Source: an uncultured Mycoplasmatota bacterium (GTDB taxonomy: Bacteria > Bacillota_I > Bacilli_A > RF39 > UBA660). From it: DNA of 29,542 nt. Made by a program: the position numbers and the translations under genes. The notes below the pieces were generated by a model. It had not been told where the DNA came from. It saw only the letters and a program-made list of their open reading frames with translations, and ran no database searches. Of the stretch, positions 15,047 through 23,542 are shown piece by piece (position 1 is the stretch's first letter; each line of letters starts with the position of its first letter). The stretch spans positions 1-29,542 of the forward strand of contig USNG01000020.1 of NCBI GenBank assembly GCA_900556025.1, in the 5' to 3' direction.

Positions 15047-16890
15047 TGTTTGTCTAAGAATTTTTCAATAACATTATCTACTTCAACTAAATCTATTGGT
15101 TTTGATAAATATCCATCAAATCCTTTATTTAAATATGATTCTTTCATACCAGCTAATGCATTTGCTGTTAATACTATAACTGGACATATATTTGGAGCTA
15201 ATTGTTTAATAATCTTAACTGTTTCTAAACCACTTAATTCTGGCATTCTATCATCTAAAAATATTAAATCATATTGAGCACCAGATTTGATCTTTTTAAT
15301 ACATTCATCTCCACTATTTGCTGAATCAACTTGAAATTTATAGTCAGCAATAAGTCTTTTAATAACTTTAATATTTAGTTTGTCATCATCAATTATTAAC
15401 AATTTGTAATTAGAACAATCTAGTTTAACTTTATCAGCACTAACTTCTGTTTTAATTTCAAATGTTCCGATTGGAGCAGGATTTACTACTCTTTGAGTTA
15501 CTTCTATAAAGAATGTACTACCTACTCTATAGTTACTTTCAAACCAAATTCTTCCACCCATTGATTCTAAGAATTTTTTAGTTAGTGTTAAACTAACACC
15601 TCTTCCACTTTCAGGATTAGAAAAATCATTTGGATCGATATTATCTTTAAATATATTATTTACTTCATCTGGTTTAATTCCGACTCCAGTATCGCTTACT
15701 TTGAATAATAATACTTCATTGTTATTATTTTTAGTTCCAACAACTGTTAAACCGATTTTACCTACTTCTGTATATTTAACTGCATTTGATAAAACATTTA
15801 ATACACATTGATATAATTTTTCTTCATCACCATTTAATACAGAAGATATATTACTATCAACATCTACATTAATTGATATTTTTTTAGTACCAATCATATT
15901 AGTAGTGGCATTAACTAAATTTCTAACTGTATCTGCAATATTATAATTGTTACTACCAGTACCTGTTTCTCCACCATTTATTCTAGAAACATCTAAGATA
16001 ACATCTACTGCATCTACTAAGTTTAAACCATATTCGCTTATTTGTTTTAAACATGTTTTTGCTGACTCTTCATTATATGGTGTGACTGATAAGTCATTTA
16101 CTATTTTTGATACAGTTTGCATAGGTTCATTTATTTCATATGCTATTCCTGATAGAATCTTTGTTTTTTCTCTATTAGACGCATCTATTGCTTTTCTAGC
16201 ATCTTCACTTTCTTCAATTAACACTAAATCTGGGTTTTCTGTTGAGAAATATAGATAATACATTTCTAGTCCAAATGCTAATGGAATAATTGATATAGAT
16301 GGCATTAATACTTGAACTGACATAAATGCTAAAGTAAATACTAATGAAATAATAATAACTAATTTTTCTTTTTTAGTTAAATCTTTTCCTTGCTTTACAA
16401 CTGTAAGAACGATTAGAGCATCTATAACTAAACAGAATGCCCATACAATAATTGCTGTATTACCTGGAACATAAGTCATATCATTCTTATCTAATCCTGC
16501 ATATGGGAGAAAGAATGAATAAACTATTATTCCAATTAAGAATATAACAGCCATTATAATTCTATATGGTGTTGCTTTTATAAAGCTAAATAAATTCGTT
16601 TCTCTACTCTTAGCAATAAGTGCAACTGAATAGAAATAAAATAATGCATACCACGCGATACAAAAATCAAAACTTATTCTCCAGAATGTTTTTACAAGTG
16701 TTCCATCTCCGTGATAATTTAATATTGTAACTGCTATTATTTGAATAAATACATATAAAATTGATGCTAAAAGCATATATCTATAAATTCTGTTTTGAGC
16801 ATAACTTTTATTTGATTTTGAAAAATAAGATAATGTAAACATTCCTAAATATACTAAACATGCGATTGGAAATAATAAACTATATAGCAT
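15040..16890 (-). CDS. hybrid sensor kinase-like protein with receiver domain, lacking the phospho-acceptor His
   Basis: From the ATG at 16890 (AAAGGAG upstream) the protein has 616 residues: seven membrane helices (to about 215), a dimerisation helix region, an HATPase domain and a C-terminal receiver. The position where the H box should be reads GIAYEINEPMQTV: Tyr (251) replaces the phospho-acceptor His, and Asn the usual Arg. The ATP domain looks usable: NVLSNAVKYT (N box) and SDTGVGIKPDE (G1), with a somewhat altered G2 (GRGVSLTL). The receiver has IIDDD, the acceptor Asp (about 546, in FLDDRMP), LTA and LSKP. It overlaps the end of the preceding kinase gene by 11 bp, implying coupled production and perhaps a heterodimer. 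Likely no self-phosphorylation on His. Confidence 0.88.
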   Translation of the reverse strand: MLYSLLFPIACLVYLGMFTLSYFSKSNKSYAQNRIYRYMLLASILYVFIQIIAVTILNYHGDGTLVKTFWRISFDFCIAWYALFYFYSVALIAKSRETNLFSFIKATPYRIIMAVIFLIGIIVYSFFLPYAGLDKNDMTYVPGNTAIIVWAFCLVIDALIVLTVVKQGKDLTKKEKLVIIISLVFTLAFMSVQVLMPSISIIPLAFGLEMYYLYFSTENPDLVLIEESEDARKAIDASNREKTKILSGIAYEINEPMQTVSKIVNDLSVTPYNEESAKTCLKQISEYGLNLVDAVDVILDVSRINGGETGTGSNNYNIADTVRNLVNATTNMIGTKKISINVDVDSNISSVLNGDEEKLYQCVLNVLSNAVKYTEVGKIGLTVVGTKNNNNEVLLFKVSDTGVGIKPDEVNNIFKDNIDPNDFSNPESGRGVSLTLTKKFLESMGGRIWFESNYRVGSTFFIEVTQRVVNPAPIGTFEIKTEVSADKVKLDCSNYKLLIIDDDKLNIKVIKRLIADYKFQVDSANSGDECIKKIKSGAQYDLIFLDDRMPELSGLETVKIIKQLAPNICPVIVLTANALAGMKESYLNKGFDGYLSKPIDLVEVDNVIEKFLDKQK

Positions 16891-18364
16891 TATTATCATC
16901 TCCTTTCTCAATATTTTCATTGCTTGAATAATTTGCATTTTGAGCTACTGTTTGATCAATTTTAAATATATATTTAGTTCCTTGACCTCTCTCATTTATA
17001 AATTCTATTTTACCATTTAATAGATTAATTAACTTTTTAGCTATAACTAATCCTAATCTAATTCCATTTCCTGATGTATCTTTTAATTCGATATAATCGT
17101 CAAAACTTCTATTGAAATTTTCTTCTGTCATTAAGTGTCCAGTATTCGAAACTATAATTTCTAATTCTGATGTTCCTCTTGCTATTGTTCTTGAATTAAC
17201 TGTTAATTTCATTTCTCCATAGAATGTATATTCAAGAGCATTTGATAATAGATAGCAAACTATTTTAGAAATAACTATTGAATCTCCGACATAGTCTAAA
17301 GGTATATGATTTGCTACATTTACTGTAAACTTTATATTACCTTTCTTTTCTACTAATGGATCTATGTATCTATGAGCTCTATCTAATATATCATTTATGC
17401 TATAATTGTGTTCTTCTATTTGATATTCATTTGAATCTAATTTTGCTATTTCATCTATATCATTTGATAAAAGTAATAATTCTGATGTAGACGTTTTAAT
17501 ATAGCCTAGATCATGTTTCATATCTTCTTCTGTTAAGTTTGGTTGTTTATATAAAGCTTGACTAAAACCAATTATACTTGTAAGTGGTGATCTTATTTCA
17601 TGTGACATATTTACTAAGAACATTGATTTTGCTTCATCTGATTTTATTGCATTTAATCTTGTTTCTTCATATTCTTCTAGTATTTTAGCATCTTGGCTTT
17701 CTAGTGATAAGAATAATATTGTTAGTGTCAATGCTAATGTAATACTTAATGTATTCATGTTAACTGCAAAGAATATTAAGAATAGTGTTGAAGCAACATA
17801 AACTACTAATAAATAATATAAAAGATTTAAATTTAAATTTTTAACTTTATTTTTATTATAAAAGAACATTGTTGTATGAGTTGTACTAGCTACGATCGCT
17901 AATATTTTTACTATTCTAGCATAAGGTGAACCTATCATAGCTGGATTTCCATTTATTCCATCAATGAAATTTAAACTTAAGAATACAGCTAATACTATTG
18001 ATATTACTATTGAAATAAATACATATAATCTAAAATGAATTCTTAATTTTTCTTTGTTTTTATTTTTTGAGAAAGCCACTACAACATAAAGTGTTGCTAT
18101 AAAGAACCAGAAAAATGTAAGGAACATATGTGACCTACATAATATTTCGTTTAACGTAGGATGTGTTCCTCTATGTAATATTGTGTATGATACTGCAATT
18201 TCTGATATCAAAACAAGCATCGTTGTTACAATTGCTATTAAAAAAGCTGTTGACTGTAATGTCCAGTTTGTTTTGTTTTTTCTTGAAAATAATATAAGCA
18301 TCAAAATTGTCATTGCTAGACCAAATATTGCTAAACCTGCCCCGGCAAAAAATGAATTTATCAT
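16880..18364 (-). CDS. membrane histidine kinase with H box but degenerate ATP-lid G1 box
   Basis: From the ATG at 18364 (GAGGAG at 6 bp) the protein has 494 residues. About seven membrane helices (to about 222) precede a standard HisKA segment, FLVNMSHEIRSPLTSIIGFS, with the acceptor His at 255. The HATPase part has an N box (LLSNALEYT) but G1 reads VSNTGHLMTEENF instead of DTGxGI: the adenine-binding Asp is Asn and the second Gly is Leu. G2 (GNGIRLGLVIAKKL) is partly kept. In some kinase families NTG is tolerated, so loss of ATP binding is possible, not certain. The gene is first of a two-gene unit with the hybrid kinase; its promoter overlaps a perfect inverted repeat. The signal is unknown. 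Confidence 0.88.
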   Translation of the reverse strand: MINSFFAGAGLAIFGLAMTILMLILFSRKNKTNWTLQSTAFLIAIVTTMLVLISEIAVSYTILHRGTHPTLNEILCRSHMFLTFFWFFIATLYVVVAFSKNKNKEKLRIHFRLYVFISIVISIVLAVFLSLNFIDGINGNPAMIGSPYARIVKILAIVASTTHTTMFFYNKNKVKNLNLNLLYYLLVVYVASTLFLIFFAVNMNTLSITLALTLTILFLSLESQDAKILEEYEETRLNAIKSDEAKSMFLVNMSHEIRSPLTSIIGFSQALYKQPNLTEEDMKHDLGYIKTSTSELLLLSNDIDEIAKLDSNEYQIEEHNYSINDILDRAHRYIDPLVEKKGNIKFTVNVANHIPLDYVGDSIVISKIVCYLLSNALEYTFYGEMKLTVNSRTIARGTSELEIIVSNTGHLMTEENFNRSFDDYIELKDTSGNGIRLGLVIAKKLINLLNGKIEFINERGQGTKYIFKIDQTVAQNANYSSNENIEKGDDNNAI

Positions 18365-18386
18365 ACACAACTCCTCTATTCTTTAT

Positions 18387-18404
18387 CTTACTTTAGTAAG
18401 TATA
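18387..18404 (-). promoter_or_regulatory. kinase operon promoter with overlapping palindromic operator
   Basis: CTTACT-TT-AGTAAG (18387-18400) is a perfect inverted repeat. The minus-strand -10 TATACT (18404-18399) overlaps its right arm, and the palindrome covers the expected start site, so a bound protein would block transcription. The -35 is poor (TTACTC at 16 bp). The -10 and palindrome are seen; repression is inferred. Confidence 0.5.
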
Positions 18405-18435
18405 TCACATTTAGGAATTTGAGTAAATTATTATT

Positions 18436-18999
18436 TTACTTTTTTAGTAAAATTCTCTTATGATGTTCTTCTAAAGTTAACTTTTCTTCTGTTAAATAAG
18501 TAGCTAAGTCAACTCCGACAAAACGATAATGCCAAGGTTCATAATCATAGCCTGTTATTATTTTTTTAGATTCTGGATATCTTAAAATAAAGCCATATTT
18601 ATATTTTCTCATTAAATATGCTATTTCTTCATTATTTAAGTCAGAATATATCCCATATCTAAGACTAGCTATATCTATAGTTAAACCACTTTGGTGTTCA
18701 CTACATCCTGGAGGAACTACTCTATCTCTAGTTTTTTCTAGTCCCATTTTAGAAACATTATAATCCCATATTGCTTGTAGATATTCAAATGATCTATATC
18801 CACTATCTATAATATAATTATAGCCATCCAATATTGCACTTTCATTGAAAGAATTGAAATAATCAAAGACAAAATCTTTTATCATTGGTTTAAAATTAGG
18901 GTCAACAAAATTATGAAAATTATTTTCATTTTCATCTGTTACTACTAATCCTGAAGGTACAAAACTCTTATCTAAAGGTATTGCTCTCTTCAGGGGGCT
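18436..18999 (-). pseudogene. VanY-type D-alanyl-D-alanine carboxypeptidase, 5'-truncated at the element junction
   Basis: The C-terminal catalytic domain is intact: SGYRSFEYLQ, SEHQSGLTIDIA (the zinc motif SxHxxGxxxD) and EPWHYRFVG. This family trims the terminal D-Ala from peptidoglycan stem peptides. The only ATG in frame is at 18885 (149 residues), but the frame is open upstream and the translation stays VanY-like, reading AIPLDKSFVPSGLVV and NFHNFVDPNFKP. It is then cut off by an in-frame TGA at 19006-19008 with no start codon and no signal peptide. The simplest reading is that the 5' end, with signal peptide and promoter, was displaced by insertion of the mobile element starting near 19000. 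Without it the protein would stay in the cytosol. Confidence 0.75.
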
Positions 19000-19006
19000 A
19001 TTACAT
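18985..19006. other. probable insertion junction (att site) inside vanY
   Basis: VanY-like coding sense (ending RAIPLDK in reverse) stops in this interval and element-like sequence begins. The sequence CTTCAGGGGGCTATTACATC spans the likely crossover. The partner copy at the right end would lie outside the window. Position is inferred from loss of coding similarity, so it is accurate to about 20 bp. Confidence 0.45.
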
Positions 19007-19007
19007 C

Positions 19008-19033
19008 AAAAAAGAGGCTTGTTGAAAAGCCCC
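19008..19033 (-). terminator. intrinsic terminator after the 1203-aa gene
   Basis: Minus-strand GGGGCTT (19033-19027) pairs with AAGCCTC (19020-19014) around a 6-base loop (one G-U pair), followed by six T (19013-19008). It ends the leftward operon right at the element edge and shields vanY from read-through. Confidence 0.8.
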
Positions 19034-19103
19034 GTAATATCGACATATAACTCATATAGAGTTTAATAAAATTTAACTAAAAATTGATAAATTTAATTCT
19101 ATT

Positions 19104-19124
19104 TGATGGGTAGCTGATGGGTAG
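19104..19124. repeat. tandem direct repeat TGATGGGTAG x2, candidate integrase arm sites
   Basis: TGATGGGTAG occurs at 19104-19113 and again at 19115-19124, one base apart (11-bp period, about one helical turn). It lies about 110 bp from the presumed junction. Tyrosine integrases of phages and ICEs bind such short direct repeats near attachment sites. Function is inferred from position and form. Confidence 0.5.
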
Positions 19125-19133
19125 AAATACTCA

Positions 19134-22100
19134 TTAGCTATTTTTTATTTTTTCCTCTAATTCTGTTATTGATATTAATGGAATATTAATATTTCTATAT
19201 CGCGAAACTATAACCTTATTAAAAACCATAAAGTACAAAATCTTATAATTACTTACATCATAAAATCCAAACGATTTTAATACTCTCTTATAGTTTAGAT
19301 TCATAAAATCTATACGTCTTTGAAATTTTTCAATATATTTGCCTTTCTTAAAAAAATTTCTTTGTTGTTCAAACATTTCATAAAAACTACCTACTAAACT
19401 TAAAAACTTACTTTCTATTATCCATAATTTTTTATTAATATCATCAATAGCTATTACATCAAAATCTCCAATATCATTTGGATAATTTGCTGATTTATCT
19501 AATTTATGAATTTGAACATTAACTTTAACAAATGATATATTATTTGCTAAAAATATATCCTTTATATCATATACCATTTTATCTTCGTAAATTTTTTTCC
19601 ATTCCAAAATCATTTTTCTTGTTTCTGGTATTCCTATTTCATATGGTAACATAAAATTCATTATACCATCTAACCATAAACTATGAACGTTTTTCATTAA
19701 TACTGGTGAAAAAATTATATCATTTGAATCTAATACAATAGGTTTTATTTCAAATCTGTTGTCTCTATTTTCTCGTTCGTTAAAAGATAAAAAGAAATCC
19801 TTTTTTCCTTTTCTAGTTTTTAATTCATTTGTATTAATTATTAAAAAATCTAAGTTTTTTTCTATTTGTGGTTTTGTATAGTTTTCATCACTTAATTCAT
19901 TAACTATATTGTATAAATTTTCTATTAAATCTTCTTTTGAAATTTTATAAACATTATTTTCTAAATTTGAATAATCATACTGAAGAAATTCAATCTGAAG
20001 ATAATAACAAATATCAAATATCCCTTTTAAATCACATCCTGTTTCACATTCAAATGCTTTTAATACTCTATCAATATATACATTATCATTATAATCATGT
20101 GGAATTATATAATTATTATTCGAATATACTCTCTTAGTATATTTTTCATCATCAATATCACTATTAAATTCATTATCGACTACATATTCATAATTTACAC
20201 TTATATGTGCTTCTTTTTCGGTAAAATAACATATATCAGCCGTATCATTTAAATTAACTAGCCAGTGAGAAAAAGCCAATAAAATTCTCAAATCATTTTC
20301 TTCAATTATTTTAGAACTTTTTCTTGCGAGATATAAATTACTTTCAATTAGGTATAGCAAAGTTCTCGAATTTCTCTTTGCCTCCTCACGCTGATTAATT
20401 ATGTTATTTCTTACATCACTTAAAACTTCGTTTGTAACATTATTAACCATTGAATATCTTTTCTTATGTATATATGTATCGTGAACTGAATTGCTATACA
20501 TTTCTAACAATTTTATATGTAAATCATTTTGTTCATATTCATAAATCATATTTTCAAATTTTTGAATTAGCTCTTTTTGCATTTTTCTAATCTTAAAAGT
20601 AGCATCTGTTCCAAAATATTCTCCAGGTTCTATTTCGCTATTCATACAGACTTCTGCTATTATTTTTTTGACCTTAAGATAATCATAATCCCCTACATGA
20701 TACTTTCTAAAAGAATTATTATACATATAGTCTAATTCTATTTGAATAGTTTCAATTTCCTTTTTTTCATTAGATGTGCTGTTCAAATATTCCTTTAATT
20801 CATCAAATTCTTGTGGATAATACTTTATTATTGATTCAAATAATTCTTTTATAAATCTATTTTCAACACTCCTATCATTCGATTCACTAATTTTTTTATA
20901 TAATAAATCATAATTAATTGTATAACGAATATTTAATGATAAATCATCTTCAATGCAATCTCCAAACACTAATCTATCAGTATTACTTGTATTAATTCCA
21001 ACTTTTTTAGCATACTCATACGGCATAAATAAAAAATATATTGACTTACTTGATTTTATTGATATTTCTTGAAAATATTCAAAACAAGTTTTTAATTTTC
21101 TCAAAATAATATCATCAATTATCGATGTTATTTGGTCATACTTATCAATATTATTCTTATCCCAAAAAAACAAATTTTGTGCAAAAAATATTAATTGATT
21201 ATTACTAAAATATTTAACATATCCAAAAAATGATTTAATAATCTTATTTTTAAAAAGATAAACATCATTACCATAATCCTCAATATTCCAAGAGAAAGGA
21301 TTCTCAAACAAAAATGTGTTCGATGACTCCCATGGAAAAAATTTGATATCTTTTTTATAATAATCTAAGACAAAACCGTCTGTGGTATTAATATCAGTAT
21401 TAATCATTCCAAACTTTATTGCACCTTTTGCAATCATGTGATTCATTGACTTCCAGGTAAAAAATCTACAAGAATCTCCTCCATATCCAATTATCTGATC
21501 ATATTCATCTTGATCATTATAATCAATATATGACTCTACTTCATCAAATCCACTTGAAAACAATAACATATATATAACATCAAGAGCATTACATTCCAAG
21601 ATATTATTTAATCTTCGCTCACCCAATATATGTGATGTTTCTGATAAATTAACATAATTATCATATAAAATAAATTTTAAGTTACTCTTATCAGTTATTG
21701 TCAAACCAAGTAAACCTTTAGAACTTCTAGATCTTGCTTCAATAAATTTTAATTGATTATCCTTTAAATATTTAGTTAATTTATTAATTATTTTTTCTAA
21801 CTCATTATTGTCATATTCTGATTTATTTATAGCAACAATTGTACTGCCTTTTGTTGTTCTAGCCAAAAATGTAAAAGACGGAGTTTGTTTATCAAAATCA
21901 CCCTCATACAATTTAATTGGAAAATATATCATTGGATTTTCACTATTGTCTATAGATGTTAGACTATTTAAAACAAAATATATACCATTGTTAACTATTT
22001 TATTTTTTAATTCATCACCTAATTCAGAATAATATAAATCGAACATATCAATTAAAATAGATGTATTATATAATGGATAATATCTATTATCATAAAATAT

Positions 22101-22745
22101 AAAATGTTTTTTTTCTATATATTCATTATTGAATTTTACCAATGAATGAATATAACTTGTATTTTTAAAATCAATTTCTGAGAAGTAATTTTTTACTCTT
22201 TTAAACAAAATATTAGAAGGACACATTATTCTAATATTTTCTTTATTATCAGATATATTATATGCTTCAAAATAATCAATAATATTAGAATTGTACTTAA
22301 TTATATCTGTTATTTCTTTAAGTTTATTTATACACAATGCTAATGGCTCTAAAAAATATAGTTGAGCATATGATGAATTATATCCTGTTCCTATAATTGT
22401 GTTATACTTTTTTCCATTAAATTTAAATTTAATTTCAGAAAAATCTTCCAATATAGGATCATCATATATACCTGTTTTAATATATGGTTTTAATTTATTA
22501 AAGAAATCTTTAAATTCACAATATTTTTTTATTTCTGCTGTACCATTCTTATCACATAAATTTAAAGACAAATTAAGTTTCATTTGTGATGCCAAAGCTG
22601 AACGATTATTAACACAAATATTTATACAATATACAGCACTTAGTAAATCAGTATAACAATAATTATTCATTATCCTTATAATTTCTTTAACTTCTATTTC
22701 ATCCAAATATAAATCTTTAGAAAATTTTGAAATATCATTAATCAT
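19134..22745 (-). CDS. 1203-aa protein of unknown family with C-terminal PD-(D/E)xK-like nuclease motif
   Basis: I do not recognise this protein as a named family. It is soluble, Asn/Tyr/Ile-rich, with no Walker A, helicase or methylase motif that I can see. Near the C-terminus, IGDFDVIAIDD (Asp 1094/1096) is followed by LWIIESKFL (Glu 1111, Lys 1113), the D-x(n)-ExK spacing of a restriction-type nuclease core; the rest of the last 200 residues alternates strands and helices as expected for that fold. The first 1000 residues may be a sensor or DNA-binding scaffold. The start has AAGGAGG at proper distance. A terminator lies between it and the upstream restriction-like genes, so its expression may be conditional. 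Most likely a defence effector; this is inference from neighbourhood and motif. Confidence 0.75.
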   Translation of the reverse strand: MINDISKFSKDLYLDEIEVKEIIRIMNNYCYTDLLSAVYCINICVNNRSALASQMKLNLSLNLCDKNGTAEIKKYCEFKDFFNKLKPYIKTGIYDDPILEDFSEIKFKFNGKKYNTIIGTGYNSSYAQLYFLEPLALCINKLKEITDIIKYNSNIIDYFEAYNISDNKENIRIMCPSNILFKRVKNYFSEIDFKNTSYIHSLVKFNNEYIEKKHFIFYDNRYYPLYNTSILIDMFDLYYSELGDELKNKIVNNGIYFVLNSLTSIDNSENPMIYFPIKLYEGDFDKQTPSFTFLARTTKGSTIVAINKSEYDNNELEKIINKLTKYLKDNQLKFIEARSRSSKGLLGLTITDKSNLKFILYDNYVNLSETSHILGERRLNNILECNALDVIYMLLFSSGFDEVESYIDYNDQDEYDQIIGYGGDSCRFFTWKSMNHMIAKGAIKFGMINTDINTTDGFVLDYYKKDIKFFPWESSNTFLFENPFSWNIEDYGNDVYLFKNKIIKSFFGYVKYFSNNQLIFFAQNLFFWDKNNIDKYDQITSIIDDIILRKLKTCFEYFQEISIKSSKSIYFLFMPYEYAKKVGINTSNTDRLVFGDCIEDDLSLNIRYTINYDLLYKKISESNDRSVENRFIKELFESIIKYYPQEFDELKEYLNSTSNEKKEIETIQIELDYMYNNSFRKYHVGDYDYLKVKKIIAEVCMNSEIEPGEYFGTDATFKIRKMQKELIQKFENMIYEYEQNDLHIKLLEMYSNSVHDTYIHKKRYSMVNNVTNEVLSDVRNNIINQREEAKRNSRTLLYLIESNLYLARKSSKIIEENDLRILLAFSHWLVNLNDTADICYFTEKEAHISVNYEYVVDNEFNSDIDDEKYTKRVYSNNNYIIPHDYNDNVYIDRVLKAFECETGCDLKGIFDICYYLQIEFLQYDYSNLENNVYKISKEDLIENLYNIVNELSDENYTKPQIEKNLDFLIINTNELKTRKGKKDFFLSFNERENRDNRFEIKPIVLDSNDIIFSPVLMKNVHSLWLDGIMNFMLPYEIGIPETRKMILEWKKIYEDKMVYDIKDIFLANNISFVKVNVQIHKLDKSANYPNDIGDFDVIAIDDINKKLWIIESKFLSLVGSFYEMFEQQRNFFKKGKYIEKFQRRIDFMNLNYKRVLKSFGFYDVSNYKILYFMVFNKVIVSRYRNINIPLISITELEEKIKNS

Positions 22746-22766
22746 ATTACCTCCTTACAATAGAAC

Positions 22767-22807
22767 AAAAAAAGAGCATATTTCATCTTAAATAATGAAA
22801 TATCCTC
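22767..22807 (-). terminator. terminator/attenuator hairpin upstream of the 1203-aa gene
   Basis: On the minus strand GAG-G-ATATTTCAT pairs with ATGAAATAT-G-CTC (arms 22795-22807 and 22774-22786; one mismatch, 8-base loop) and is followed by seven T (22773-22767). It sits after an extended -10 promoter and only about 20 bp before the start codon, so any transcript reaching the 1203-aa gene must read through it. Confidence 0.8.
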
Positions 22808-22822
22808 ATATTATCTTTATGT

Positions 22823-22861
22823 ATTATAACACTAATTATCAGAAATGACATTATGACATTA
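22823..22861 (-). promoter_or_regulatory. extended -10 promoter with upstream tandem TGACATTA repeats
   Basis: Minus-strand TGTTATAAT (22831-22823) is a perfect extended -10. Two adjacent copies of TGACATTA (plus-strand 22846-22853 and 22854-22861) occupy the -35 region, where a recognisable -35 is absent; they may bind an activator. Transcription would begin about 10 bases before the attenuator hairpin. Confidence 0.5.
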
Positions 22862-22870
22862 TATATATGC

Positions 22871-23530
22871 CTATTTATTTAATAATTTTTCTAATCTATG
22901 TTGTAATTGATATAAAGTAATATTACTATCTACTTCACCATTTAAATCCTTAACAGCTTGTAATAAAATTTGTTTCTTTGATGGATTACTATTATTAGGT
23001 ACTTCATTATTTGTGTCTTCCTCATATATTCCTAAAGTTCCATCTTCTTTTGTTCTAGAATAATAAGTTTTATTAGTTAAACTAGATTTAAATGTAATAT
23101 TTTTAAAATGATGTCTATTCTTAGATAATTCTCTATTATGTTCTGCTGTTTCTTCTTCTATAATCTCTTCTTTAGTTGGTTTATATAAATGAAGTCTTTC
23201 TTTAGTTCCACTTATAATAGCAATATCTTCTAACAGTTCATAAGCATCTTCTGGAGATATTAAATAAAATTCTCTAACTCTTACTTTATCATTAATAGTA
23301 TCAATACTTCTTAAATCAGCATTTAATTTATCAATTATTTTATGCAAAACTTTATCTGCTGATTGAGTTTCAACATCATATGTTGCATATAGTCTAAATC
23401 CAAAAGGAACAGCTTCTGAATTGTTTAATTTATTTATTCTTTCTTGTACATTTTTTGAATAACCTATCTTTACATAATCAGGAAAAGATGGATTTGTAAG
23501 AATATAAATTGAGCCACAAAAATTATTCAT
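22871..23530 (-). CDS. GIY-YIG (T5orf172-type) nuclease-domain protein
   Basis: Residues 5-90 read GSIYILTNPSFPDYVKIGYS, then QERINKLN and ADKVLHKIIDKL, the T5orf172 branch of GIY-YIG nucleases. The usual metal-binding Glu in the 'aE..lH' motif is Asp here (ADKVLH). The C-terminal half (about 125-219) is charged and of unknown fold, possibly DNA-binding. It starts 12 bp after the end of the helicase-methylase gene with AGGAGG, so it is in the same operon, and it resembles the N-terminal domain of that protein. It may be the DNA-cutting subunit of the restriction-like system. The 125-bp stretch after it carries a promoter and an attenuator. Confidence 0.85.
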   Translation of the reverse strand: MNNFCGSIYILTNPSFPDYVKIGYSKNVQERINKLNNSEAVPFGFRLYATYDVETQSADKVLHKIIDKLNADLRSIDTINDKVRVREFYLISPEDAYELLEDIAIISGTKERLHLYKPTKEEIIEEETAEHNRELSKNRHHFKNITFKSSLTNKTYYSRTKEDGTLGIYEEDTNNEVPNNSNPSKKQILLQAVKDLNGEVDSNITLYQLQHRLEKLLNK

Positions 23531-23542
23531 AATTACTTCCTC

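Noticed and set aside
18999..19039. TATTAC...GTAATA inverted repeat with GGGGCT/AGCCCC around the edge terminator, as recombinase core arms
   Set aside because: The two pairs of words are in swapped order and do not form one consistent inverted repeat; chance or alternative folding is as likely.
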